From Bdellovibrionales bacterium (GTDB lineage: Bacteria; Bdellovibrionota; Bdellovibrionia; Bdellovibrionales; UBA840): 9,382 bases of DNA. Position numbers and translations under genes: made by a program. Position 1 is the stretch's first letter. Every line of letters starts with the position of its first letter. The notes beneath the pieces are model-generated. The model had not been told where the DNA came from. It did not search any database and saw only the letters and a list, made by a program, of their open reading frames with translations. Positions 1 through 6,525 of this stretch are shown one piece after another. The stretch covers positions 1 to 9,382 of the forward strand of contig JAGRAL010000164.1 of the NCBI GenBank assembly GCA_020434605.1, read 5' to 3'.

Positions 1-59
1 GTGGTTGTGGGCCCGAATGCATATACTTTTAACTCTTTTAGAGCAGAAAGGGAAAGCAA
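1..59 (-). pseudogene. hemD: In-frame continuation of the HemD domain beyond the TAA stop (partial)
   Basis: Reading the minus strand on in the same frame after the stop gives an open stretch to the window edge containing KELKVYAFGPTT. This matches the family pattern in which IVFTSPSTV is followed about 20 residues later by a beta strand and GPTTA. No frame change is needed. The rest of the HemD C-terminus would lie outside the window. It could be a true nonsense mutation, a sequencing or assembly error, or a read-through stop; the sequence alone cannot decide. Confidence 0.6.
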
Positions 60-1418
60 TTATACAGCTACTTTCACTGTGCTAGGGCTACAGAAAACAA
101 TGCTGCTTCCTGCTGCGGGTTGCCACCCGCGCCAAAACGGACTGGTTGGTATGGTTTGATAGATTTCGATAAAATCTGTCTTTAATTTCTCTCTAAAAGC
201 AGAGTCTTTGTTACCTATATAGGTGATCGAGTCTTGTAATTCCTTCAGAGTATTTGCCAGTGTGGTTGAGTCAGCGGTTTTTGAATCTGCAGTAACAGAT
301 AGTCCAAAGCTTTCTATTGCTTTTCTTGTAGCTTTCCCGATCGTATAGATTGATTTTTTTTGTAAAGCATCAAGGTTACCATAGGTAGACAGTAGCTCCA
401 TAAAGTATATTTTAACGGCGTGCTGACTGGTAAATACAAGATTAGGCTTTAATTTACTGGTATCCAAATCTTTGGGTAACAAAACAGATTGAACATCCAT
501 TAATGGCCAAGGTGTAACACCTAAGCCATTTTTTTTAAACAGCTTGGCCACTTTTAATTGGTGAGAAAGAGTATGAGTCAAAATCACCCTTGGAGAGGTG
601 TGATTATCGCTAAGAGTAGATAAGATTTCTGTATAAAAATCATAAACATCAGTCGATGAGCTAACCTCGTATGACTTGCCATTTTCATAAAATGAAAATT
701 TTAATTTTTTTAAATCGATTCCCACGGCTAAGTGGCAGCCACCACCAAGTAATCGCAAGACTTCTTTTTCTCCATAGGCAAGTAAGCTAAGCTCTGGATT
801 AGCTATTTTTTCTAAAAGCCAAAAGTGTTTTTGGTGTGATTGTACCGCAAGAATACCCTGACAAGGTGAAGTTACAAAATCAAGATCCTTTGATTGATAC
901 CCCTCAGGCAATTCTAGTTGTAGTCTTTTAAACCCAGCTTTCGCTAATACGATGGCATCATAGTTTCCATCTATTAATTTTTTTACACGAGTGGGAACGT
1001 TTCCTCTCAGGGGTAAAATTTCAGCGTTTGGAAATTGGGATTGCAGTTGAAATTTTCTGCGAGGTGATGAAGTCCCAATGGTTTTAATCGCTGCATCTGT
1101 TTTGGATAATAAAATATCACAAGCCTCTTCTCTTTCAGAGTAAGCAACCCAAGGCAAATCACGGTGGGTTAAAGACGGAAGGTCTTTACAAGAGTGAACA
1201 GCAATATCAATGTCAGCAGCTAAAAGTTGTCTTTCGATTTCTTTGGTAAAAAATCCGTCACCTGCAATAGCTTTAAAATCTCTTTGATCAATATCGCCAG
1301 AAGTTTTAATAATCACTATTTCACATGGGTAGCCAAGTTGTTCGATACTATTTTTAACTAAGTTGGCTTGGTAAAGGGCTAAATCACTTCCGCGAGTGCC
1401 AATTTTAAGAACGGACAT
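60..1418 (-). CDS. hemC: HemC-HemD fusion: hydroxymethylbilane synthase plus uroporphyrinogen-III synthase, interrupted by a stop
   Basis: Residues 1 to about 235 are hydroxymethylbilane synthase (porphobilinogen deaminase), which joins four porphobilinogens in the cytoplasm. Visible motifs are GTRGS (R9), HSCKDLP with the catalytic Asp at 79, GTSSPRR (R120, R121), RGNVPTR, and GGGCH with Cys228 as the dipyrromethane attachment site. From about 275 a second domain looks like uroporphyrinogen-III synthase (HemD): PRVILTHTLS, LVFTSQHAV, YTIGKATRKAIESFG, and IVFCSPSTV near the end. The 452 residues exceed a stand-alone HemC (about 310), consistent with a fusion. The start lies inside the last codons of hemA (14-bp overlap) and has no clear Shine-Dalgarno, so translational coupling is likely. 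The reading frame stops at TAA (60-62) in mid-HemD, although the same frame past the stop still looks like HemD. The HemC assignment is secure; whether HemD is functional is open. Confidence 0.93.
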   Translation of the reverse strand: MSVLKIGTRGSDLALYQANLVKNSIEQLGYPCEIVIIKTSGDIDQRDFKAIAGDGFFTKEIERQLLAADIDIAVHSCKDLPSLTHRDLPWVAYSEREEACDILLSKTDAAIKTIGTSSPRRKFQLQSQFPNAEILPLRGNVPTRVKKLIDGNYDAIVLAKAGFKRLQLELPEGYQSKDLDFVTSPCQGILAVQSHQKHFWLLEKIANPELSLLAYGEKEVLRLLGGGCHLAVGIDLKKLKFSFYENGKSYEVSSSTDVYDFYTEILSTLSDNHTSPRVILTHTLSHQLKVAKLFKKNGLGVTPWPLMDVQSVLLPKDLDTSKLKPNLVFTSQHAVKIYFMELLSTYGNLDALQKKSIYTIGKATRKAIESFGLSVTADSKTADSTTLANTLKELQDSITYIGNKDSAFREKLKTDFIEIYQTIPTSPFWRGWQPAAGSSIVFCSPSTVKVAV

Positions 1419-2571
1419 AAGAGATTGCTTTTTTTATTTCTACAAGGTTTTGATGGCTAAGTTCTTTAAACGTTTTTTCAAACCAAGTCATGATTTTATC
1501 TTTGTCAGCTGTGCCTGCTAAACTAATTTCAAGCTCTTGCCTATGCTTTTCAAAAATTTCTTGTTGGCTTTGGTGGTATTTAGCTAAGAGTGGTGAAAGT
1601 CTATCTAATTGCAGTTGTTGCTGAATGGTATCTGTACTATCTATAATCTTTTGATTTAAATCTTGTAAAAAGATTTGGCTCTCTGCCGAAACGCTTCTTA
1701 AGTCAGCCTTAAAGTTTTCGACGTTGTAAAACAAAAATGCCGCTGAGCCGCTAGTATTGATGTTTGCAGGTACTGACAAATCGATCGCAACCTTTACTCC
1801 TAGCTTTTCTAGCATGCTTTGCTCAAATAAAATTTCCCCAGCACTTGTAGCAGTGATAACAACATCAAACTGGTTGTTTTGCTGTAATAGCTGCGACCAA
1901 GATAAACTAGATCCCGCTGTTGCTTTAGCCATAGCCGCCGCTTTTGACTCTGTACGGTTGAGCCAATAAAAATTGCGATAATCTTTTTTTAGTAAATGTC
2001 TTGCAACAAGCTCGTTAGTTTCTCCGGCTCCTACAAACAAGATACTGGCATTGGTTTTAGCGATATGCTGAATTCTTTTAGCAGCAAGTGCAGACATTGA
2101 CGTAGGAAAGTGTCTAAAATTAGATTGTGAACGAATGCGTTTTGCTTCTTGTAAAACTAACTTTAATAAATGATGTAAATCTCTGTTTAATAAACCATTT
2201 GTGTCTGCATCTAAAAAAGCTTTTTTAAACTGACCCAGAATTTGATTTTCGCCAAAGACCAAAGAGTCTTTAGACAAACAAACAGATAATAAATGATCTA
2301 TGATTTCTTTTTCGTCAGTGTAAAAGCGCTTTGTAATGTGCGGAAATAAAAGATCAAAGCTTTCTTCAAGCTTTGTATCGCTAGTGATTGAATATAAATA
2401 TTCGATTCGGTTGCAAGTTTGAATATAAAACAAACCCTTAACGCCACTTACGTTTAACTTTTCTTTTAATTGTTCAAAAAGTCGCTTCTCGGGCAAAGCA
2501 ATATGGGTAAGGCCTTGAACACCAAAGTCCTTAATGTGGTAAGAGGCTAATGCAAAATAAGTATGTTTCAT
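1405..2571 (-). CDS. hemA: Glutamyl-tRNA reductase (HemA)
   Basis: This enzyme reduces glutamyl-tRNA(Glu) with NADPH to glutamate-1-semialdehyde, the first committed step of C5-pathway tetrapyrrole synthesis in the cytoplasm. Visible features are the catalytic-site motif IQTCNRIEYL with Cys53, GENQILGQFKKAF (107-119), the KRIRSQSNFRH segment, a Rossmann NADPH-binding region FVGAGETNELVARHLL (about 179-194), and a helical C-terminal dimerisation tail with WFEKTFKELSHQNL. Its 388 residues are slightly shorter than the usual 410-430. The N-terminal region just after the first strand is divergent: the usual HKTAP-type motif reads YHIKDFG. The ribosome-binding region before the ATG is weak (AGCTGGG). 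It is the first gene of the operon with hemCD and is transcribed away from the noncoding region at 2572-3045. Confidence 0.95.
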   Translation of the reverse strand: MKHTYFALASYHIKDFGVQGLTHIALPEKRLFEQLKEKLNVSGVKGLFYIQTCNRIEYLYSITSDTKLEESFDLLFPHITKRFYTDEKEIIDHLLSVCLSKDSLVFGENQILGQFKKAFLDADTNGLLNRDLHHLLKLVLQEAKRIRSQSNFRHFPTSMSALAAKRIQHIAKTNASILFVGAGETNELVARHLLKKDYRNFYWLNRTESKAAAMAKATAGSSLSWSQLLQQNNQFDVVITATSAGEILFEQSMLEKLGVKVAIDLSVPANINTSGSAAFLFYNVENFKADLRSVSAESQIFLQDLNQKIIDSTDTIQQQLQLDRLSPLLAKYHQSQQEIFEKHRQELEISLAGTADKDKIMTWFEKTFKELSHQNLVEIKKAISYVRS

Positions 2572-2605
2572 CCCAGCTATTTTGTATCAAAGTTTCTGAA
2601 ATGAA

Positions 2606-2623
2606 ATGTCATCAGAATGTCAT
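2606..2623. promoter_or_regulatory. Pho-box-like tandem direct repeat
   Basis: ATGTCAT occurs twice, separated by CAGA, so the repeats start 11 bp apart. This is the architecture of the PhoB/OmpR-family operator (CTGTCAT, four AT-rich bases, CTGTCAT), with TGTCAT conserved in both halves. It ends about 50 bases upstream of the hemA start codon. On the minus strand each copy reads ATGACA, close to a -35 hexamer, so the repeats could also simply be promoter elements. The regulator is inferred only from repeat shape. Confidence 0.35.
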
Positions 2624-2688
2624 TTGTTGAAATCTTATTGAGAACGATTAGAAATTAGTCTTTTTAGATCTTTTGTTCTCAGATTTTG

Positions 2689-2703
2689 ATCACAGATTGT
2701 GAT
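2689..2703. promoter_or_regulatory. Palindromic operator candidate ATCACA-N3-TGTGAT
   Basis: Perfect 6-bp arms flank GAT. The arms resemble CRP/FNR-family half-sites, but they are in inverted order with a 3-bp spacer, so this is not a canonical CRP or FNR box. It lies about 120 bp upstream of hemA. The binding factor is unknown. Confidence 0.3.
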
Positions 2704-2731
2704 GTAAAAAGAGGATGCTCTTCAATTCATC

Positions 2732-2764
2732 ACGCATTATTTATGCGTAAGTTTGTAAAACTTA
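2732..2764. repeat. Two adjacent inverted repeats
   Basis: ACGCAT-TATTT-ATGCGT (2732-2748) is followed, sharing one base, by TAAGTTT-GTA-AAACTTA (2748-2764). Both have perfect arms. They could be tandem operators or small RNA hairpins. Neither has a T-tract after it, so they are not intrinsic terminators. Confidence 0.45.
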
Positions 2765-2867
2765 AGCATATTGGCATTAAAAATAGGGCACTTTTAGGGA
2801 ACACATCTAAAAAGATAATTACCTTAAAGTATTAATATTAATAGCTATTGTATGAACAAGCTAAAAA

Positions 2868-2897
2868 TGTGGATAAGGATGTGGACATTGCGGATAA
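2868..2897 (-). promoter_or_regulatory. Cluster of DnaA-box-like sequences
   Basis: On the minus strand 2868-2876 reads TTATCCACA, an exact consensus DnaA box. Then 2880-2888 reads ATGTCCACA and 2889-2897 reads TTATCCGCA, each close to consensus. All three share one orientation, and an AT-rich patch lies just to the left. This could be a DnaA-titration or regulatory site, or part of a replication origin. No dnaA, dnaN, gyrB or parAB gene is in the window to support an origin. Confidence 0.4.
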
Positions 2898-3030
2898 CTT
2901 TTTATTAAATTTCATTTTTTGTACCTCTTCTGCCTGAATATCTAAGAATTAAGCACCACCATTTAATATGCCCAAACTTTGGGCCAGTTTTTATCTTGAG
3001 AAAGCAGTATCTTTTAGAAATACTTTAGAT

Positions 3031-3036
3031 AGGGGG
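3031..3036 (+). promoter_or_regulatory. Shine-Dalgarno site that decides the start at 3046
   Basis: AGGGGG with a nine-base spacer to ATG 3046 is a strong ribosome-binding site. The alternative ATG at 2968 is preceded by ACCATTTAAT, which has no purine-rich site. A loose -35/-10 pair (TTGAGA at 2996-3001, TACTTT at 3021-3026, 19-bp spacer) may lie just upstream, which would place transcription after 2968. Confidence 0.6.
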
Positions 3037-3045
3037 ATTCGAAAC

Positions 3046-3918
3046 ATGGATGTGATTTCGTATGAGACCAAGTTGGTCACCAGTCCTAGTCTTTCAGACT
3101 ATGCGGACTATAGAATTTATTTAAAAGATTTTTATCAGTACAAAAGAAAGACTGAGAGATCCTATAGTTATACCGTTTTTTCGGCACGCGCAGATATAAA
3201 GTCACCAAACTACTTAAAACTAGTGATCGAGTCTAAAAGAAATTTGTCAGATGAAATGGCGATCAAGTTTGCAAAGGCTCTTGGCTTAGATAAAGAACAA
3301 ACGCAAGAGTTTGTTGTGATGGTTAAGTTTGGCCAAGCCACTAAAAATGAAGAAAGAAATTTATTCTTGCGTGAACTAGCAGAGATGCGGGTAAAGAAAA
3401 AAATCCAATCTGGCGAAATCAAACAAGAGATTTGGGAAAATATTCCTTCTTGGATCACTTGGGTGGTGTATGAAATGGCAGATTTAAAGGGAGCTGACCT
3501 TGAATCTGATTCTTTACATCAACTTTTAAGAGGAAATGTAAAGCCTGCGGAAGTAAAAGAGGCATTACAAAAACTATTAGAGTCGGGTGAGCTAGAAAAA
3601 GACCCTCTTACGGGTGAAATCCGAAAAACTAGAGATGTCACAAAGACTCGTGATGATATACCTGTTCAACTTGTTAAAAAATTGCAATCTGAACTCATTC
3701 AAGTAGGTATGGACTCCCTATATCATGATGATCCTACAGAAAGAGAGTTTGGTGCTCTTACTCTAAGCTTAACAAAAGAAGAATTTGAAAAACTTAAGTT
3801 TGAGTTAAGACATTTACGAAAGCGCGTGCACAAAGATGTAGCTGTAAATCGTAAAGAGGGCAAAGGAGATAGAGTGTATCAGTTAAACCTACAACTATTT
3901 CCTATTACTAAAATTTAA
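3046..3918 (+). CDS. TIGR02147 family protein (DUF4423 C-terminal domain)
   Basis: The 290-residue protein matches the TIGR02147 layout. An N-terminal segment DYADYRIYLKDFYQYKR (about 18-34) leads into SYTVFSARADIKSPNYLKLVI, a helix-turn-helix-like region, then LSDEMAIKFAKALGLDKEQTQEF. The C-terminal DUF4423-like part has ITWVVYEM (137-144), a KEALQKLLESGEL helical segment and the diagnostic ending DRVYQLNLQLFPITK. Members are usually called uncharacterised or putative regulators and are frequent in Bdellovibrio-type bacteria; the biochemical role is unknown. I chose the ATG at 3046 because AGGGGG sits nine bases before it. An in-frame ATG at 2968 would add 26 residues that do not look like the family and has no good ribosome site. 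No signal peptide, so cytoplasmic. The SDR gene follows 54 bases on. Confidence 0.88.
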   Translation: MDVISYETKLVTSPSLSDYADYRIYLKDFYQYKRKTERSYSYTVFSARADIKSPNYLKLVIESKRNLSDEMAIKFAKALGLDKEQTQEFVVMVKFGQATKNEERNLFLRELAEMRVKKKIQSGEIKQEIWENIPSWITWVVYEMADLKGADLESDSLHQLLRGNVKPAEVKEALQKLLESGELEKDPLTGEIRKTRDVTKTRDDIPVQLVKKLQSELIQVGMDSLYHDDPTEREFGALTLSLTKEEFEKLKFELRHLRKRVHKDVAVNRKEGKGDRVYQLNLQLFPITKI

Positions 3919-3926
3919 GTGTATAG

Positions 3927-3939
3927 TGTGTCGAACACA
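3927..3939. repeat. Short inverted repeat TGTGT-CGA-ACACA
   Basis: A 5-bp stem with a 3-base loop lies in the 54-base gap between the TIGR02147 gene and the SDR gene. There is no T-run, so it is not a strong terminator. It could be a minor hairpin or a small operator. Read-through into the SDR gene is plausible. Confidence 0.25.
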
Positions 3940-3972
3940 TAAGTAATTAAGTAAGGCAACTAGGAGACATAT

Positions 3973-4629
3973 ATGGCGACACTAATCACGGGATGTAACC
4001 GAGGCATTGGCTTAGAATTAGCAAAGCAATCAAAGGCTCGGGGTGAAAAGATCATTGCGATTTGCAGAACGTATTCTGATGAAATTAGGTTGGTGGCAGA
4101 TCAGGTGATCGATGGTATTGATTTAACGGACCGAGCGTCTTTACAAAAAGCCATATTGCAAATTCGTGAGCCTCTTCAAAAAGTCATTCAAAATGCCGGC
4201 GTATTTTTAGAGGACAATATTGAAGATTTAAGTACAGAATCGTTACTAAAACAATTTCAAGTAAATGCTGTAGCACCTCTTGAGTTTACCTCACTCTTAA
4301 TTCCTAAACTAGCTGATGGAGCAAAGCTTGCATTTATTACTTCAAGAATGGGCTCTATTGCAGACAATACCTCGGGTGCTTACTACGGTTACCGCATGTC
4401 AAAAGCTGCATTAAACGCAGGAGTTAAATCACTCGCGATAGATTTAAAGCCTAGAAACATTTCAGTAATGGTATTGCACCCAGGCTTTGTAAAAACTCGA
4501 ATGACAGGATTTCGTGGTGATGTTGTACCAGAAGAATCTGCAAGTGGACTTTTACAACAAATTGATAAGTTGAGTCCTAACATCAGTGGCACGTTCTGGC
4601 ATATGAACGGGGAGTTACTACCATGGTAA
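3973..4629 (+). CDS. Short-chain dehydrogenase/reductase, Sniffer/CsgA (C-factor) type
   Basis: A 218-residue classical SDR with an N-terminal NAD(P)-binding TGCNRGIG motif (6-13). It has QNAG (73-76) in place of the usual NNAG, a catalytic Ser probably at 128 in TSRMGSI, and the active-site YRMSK with Tyr140 and Lys144, followed by AALNAGVKSLAIDL and the HPGFVKT motif after strand six. The SRMGSI and YGYRMSKAALN wording is typical of the Sniffer carbonyl reductase / Myxococcus CsgA group. It is probably a cytoplasmic carbonyl reductase, but the substrate cannot be read from sequence. AGGAG lies six bases before the ATG. It probably shares a transcript with the upstream TIGR02147 gene and overlaps the downstream gene by seven bases, implying translational coupling. 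Confidence 0.9.
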   Translation: MATLITGCNRGIGLELAKQSKARGEKIIAICRTYSDEIRLVADQVIDGIDLTDRASLQKAILQIREPLQKVIQNAGVFLEDNIEDLSTESLLKQFQVNAVAPLEFTSLLIPKLADGAKLAFITSRMGSIADNTSGAYYGYRMSKAALNAGVKSLAIDLKPRNISVMVLHPGFVKTRMTGFRGDVVPEESASGLLQQIDKLSPNISGTFWHMNGELLPW

Positions 4630-4979
4630 ACTTATTTTTACTTTTATCTTTAGCAATGGCAGATGTTAGTAGTCTTCATTGCAGTCCATACTCTACTTCT
4701 AACGGAAAAACTTTTTCTGCAAAAGGTGATATTGATTTTTCGACAGGTGAAGCAAAGTTAATGATTTCTCTTAATGGAGAAGATGAGTTTGAAGAGAGTT
4801 TTAAGCTGGTGGCAGTACATAACCGCTATTTATATAAAATGTACTTTTTAGAAGATCAGGGCGGACTCGTACCATCTATTGTTCTAAGGATTTCCCAATC
4901 GCAACTGGCTCCGATGAGTAATTTGTATTTACAAACATCCGAGACCATGACGGCAGCTTGCAGCCTTAGTGGGCAGTAA
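4623..4979 (+). CDS. Small exported protein of unknown function
   Basis: I do not recognise this 118-residue protein. It opens with a hydrophobic segment MVNLFLLLSLAMADV that looks like a short signal peptide cleaved after AMA, though it lacks a basic residue near the start, so export is probable rather than certain. The mature part is likely beta-rich, with alternating polar and hydrophobic stretches such as GDIDFSTGEAKLMISL. It has two cysteines (20 and 113) that could form a disulfide joining the ends. The start overlaps the end of the SDR gene by seven bases and has GGGGAG eight bases before it, so the two are probably translated together. A link between the SDR and this protein is suggested only by the overlap. 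Confidence 0.75.
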   Translation: MVNLFLLLSLAMADVSSLHCSPYSTSNGKTFSAKGDIDFSTGEAKLMISLNGEDEFEESFKLVAVHNRYLYKMYFLEDQGGLVPSIVLRISQSQLAPMSNLYLQTSETMTAACSLSGQ

Positions 4980-5002
4980 AACCAATTCTACACTATAAAA
5001 AC

Positions 5003-5028
5003 TTCATAAACAGACTACTTTTTATGAA
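5003..5028 (+). terminator. Stem-loop after the 4623-4979 gene, possible weak terminator
   Basis: TTCATAAA and TTTATGAA form a perfect 8-bp stem around a 10-base loop, 24 bases after the stop codon. The stem is AT-rich and is followed by AAAAGC rather than T residues, so it is at best a weak or 3'-end-protecting hairpin. Confidence 0.35.
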
Positions 5029-5039
5029 AAAGCATTAGG

Positions 5040-5051
5040 GTCTCATGAGAC
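5040..5051. promoter_or_regulatory. Perfect 12-bp palindrome, operator candidate
   Basis: GTCTCATGAGAC is fully self-complementary. It sits 13 bases before the possible -35 element of the EEP gene promoter. The position suits a dimeric repressor or activator; the factor is unknown. Confidence 0.35.
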
Positions 5052-5063
5052 TTTCAAACAGGC

Positions 5064-5093
5064 TTGCATAACTATTGTTACTGATCCTATAAG
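5064..5093 (+). promoter_or_regulatory. Possible sigma70-like promoter of the EEP gene
   Basis: TATAAG (5088-5093) matches the -10 consensus at five of six positions. TTGCAT (5064-5069), a weak -35, lies 18 bp before it. Transcription would begin near 5100, giving a leader of about 30 bases. Confidence 0.4.
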
Positions 5094-5115
5094 AACTCAA
5101 TCGGGGAACAAAGTC

Positions 5116-5130
5116 GCTTGGGGGGCAAGC
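5116..5130 (+). promoter_or_regulatory. Hairpin GCTTG-GGGGG-CAAGC holding the Shine-Dalgarno of a TTG start
   Basis: A 5-bp stem directly abuts the TTG start at 5131, and its loop is the purine run that would serve as the ribosome-binding site. The rare start codon and possible occlusion both suggest low or conditional translation. An alternative AGGGG at 5141-5145 is 12 bases before ATG 5158. Confidence 0.35.
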
Positions 5131-6519
5131 TTGGGTATTAAGGGGTTAATACTAACCATGCTCCTGCTGGTAACAGCAGGAGCAGCAAACGCAGATCTGC
5201 AATGTATAGATTTATTTGCAAATCCAAAAACTCTTTCTACAAAATTCATTGAGAAAACAGATTTAAAAGTCATGAGCTTAAATGCGGAAAGATTTTTTGT
5301 CCTAAGACCACACACAGATAAATCCTATGTCGTTCAAGAAGATAGTAATGCTCGCAAGTACAGTATTGTTCCCAAGTCGTCTGAAAAAATAAAAGAACTG
5401 GTAAGAATCATTAATGAGGAAAAACCTGATATTTTAGTTTTACAAGAAGTAATAGGTCTACACTCAACAAAGGCATTAGATCCAAACCATGAATACGTAC
5501 ATATAGTTAACACTCCAACAGATAGTTCGGGTATTCATACCGTGTTTATGGTTAGAGCTAGCTTAGATGTAGACGCACAACTCGTAGTACCTGATGTAAA
5601 GGCAAAAACTGTTAAAATGCACCGAGGATTACCTTATATTAAGCTTCGTCAAAGATATAATGGAGAGAAAGCGAATCGATCCGTACCTCCAGATATGATT
5701 GTAGTGGGGGTACACTTAAAAGCGTACAGAAATACAGAGGGAGAAAATAGATTTTCTCAAGTAAAACGAGAAGAAGTGACAAGTGTATTAAACCTAAAAC
5801 ATGAGTTAGAGGCGCAATACCCTGATGTTAAACTGATGATCGCTGGAGATTATAATGCGGATGTAAATGTAAGACCAGAAGCTATGAAGCTAAAGGCAGA
5901 GCTGCAGGATCCGCTAGATTATGCAGTGGGTGCGACGAATAGAGGTAGTAGGGCTACACAGACATTTCACTCAGGCATATTTACTGAGGCAACGCAGCTG
6001 GATGCACACTTGTTAAGTGCATCATTACTTTCGCATTTACGCATGGCTTATATATATAGATATAAAGCGCACGACGGAGAGATAAAATTATATCAAGATG
6101 CATCCGGAAATATTTTTCCGTACCCAACTACTTATGACTTAAGGTCTGAGAATATTTCAGACCACTATCCGATGATTTCTGTTTTTGATATGACGGCAAG
6201 TCGTGGGGTAGAGATGAAGCCCATACAAGAATACCAAAAGAAGCTTCACGGGCTTTATGCAGAAATCACTAGAAAATTAAACCAGTGGTTGCAAAACGAT
6301 AGGATGCTCTATGAACTTACATTTAAAGGTGAGCCAGACATGTTTAATCGTTGGCTAGAAGTAAACCAACTAAGCCCATTTATGGAAATTGAATATCTAG
6401 ATCGAAATCGAAAAGTCCTTCAATTTCGTGGCTCGTTTACAGCCGTTGGTTACTTACTTTTAAAGGATAGTTCAAATAAAGAGCCATGGCTTAGTGATAT
6501 ACATTTTGTGGCACCCTGA
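5131..6519 (+). CDS. Exported endonuclease/exonuclease/phosphatase (EEP) superfamily protein
   Basis: A 462-residue protein with a signal peptide (K4, hydrophobic stretch, cleavage after ANA near 21) followed by an EEP fold. The superfamily metal and catalytic motifs appear in order: LKVMSLNAERF (N51), PDILVLQEV (E106), GVHLKA (H195), IAGDYNAD (D240, N242), QLDAHLL (D291) and SDHYP (D344, H345). Such proteins hydrolyse phosphodiester or phosphomonoester bonds in nucleic acids, inositol phosphates or lipids; the substrate is not evident here. Residues from about 355 form a C-terminal extension I do not recognise. The start is a TTG preceded by a run of six G. The ATG at 5158 would leave a signal peptide of 12 residues without a basic end, so TTG is preferred. 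The gene appears to have its own promoter. Confidence 0.85.
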   Translation: MGIKGLILTMLLLVTAGAANADLQCIDLFANPKTLSTKFIEKTDLKVMSLNAERFFVLRPHTDKSYVVQEDSNARKYSIVPKSSEKIKELVRIINEEKPDILVLQEVIGLHSTKALDPNHEYVHIVNTPTDSSGIHTVFMVRASLDVDAQLVVPDVKAKTVKMHRGLPYIKLRQRYNGEKANRSVPPDMIVVGVHLKAYRNTEGENRFSQVKREEVTSVLNLKHELEAQYPDVKLMIAGDYNADVNVRPEAMKLKAELQDPLDYAVGATNRGSRATQTFHSGIFTEATQLDAHLLSASLLSHLRMAYIYRYKAHDGEIKLYQDASGNIFPYPTTYDLRSENISDHYPMISVFDMTASRGVEMKPIQEYQKKLHGLYAEITRKLNQWLQNDRMLYELTFKGEPDMFNRWLEVNQLSPFMEIEYLDRNRKVLQFRGSFTAVGYLLLKDSSNKEPWLSDIHFVAP

Positions 6520-6525
6520 CACCTA

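Larger units (their letters stand above)
2572..3045. other. Noncoding divergent region between hemA and the TIGR02147 gene
   Basis: No convincing gene is seen in these 474 bases. The first ATG of the rightward reading frame is at 2968, but the good Shine-Dalgarno sits before 3046. From left to right the stretch holds a Pho-box-like 11-bp direct repeat (2606-2623), a 15-bp palindrome ATCACA-GAT-TGTGAT (2689-2703), two adjacent inverted repeats (2732-2748 and 2748-2764), an AT-rich patch around 2815-2850, and three DnaA-box-like 9-mers in 30 bases (2868-2897). It must carry the hemA promoter (leftward) and probably that of the rightward gene. Confidence 0.7.

Noticed and set aside
115..130. GC-rich hairpin GCGGGT-TGCC-ACCCGC near the HemD stop, considered as a recoding signal
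   Set aside because: On the minus strand it lies upstream of the stop, whereas read-through stimulators normally lie downstream. It encodes ordinary HemD residues.
1757..1969. Plus-strand open frame of 70 codons inside hemA
   Set aside because: It is antisense to a well-conserved enzyme, has no ribosome site and no family resemblance.
2663..2680. GATCTTTTGTTCT resembling an E. coli oriC 13-mer
   Set aside because: It is a single imperfect copy in AT-rich DNA, about 190 bases from the DnaA-box-like cluster; too weak alone.
2867..2908. Possible 13-residue leader peptide starting ATGTGGATAAGG
   Set aside because: No Shine-Dalgarno precedes it, and the sequence is better explained by the DnaA-box-like repeats.
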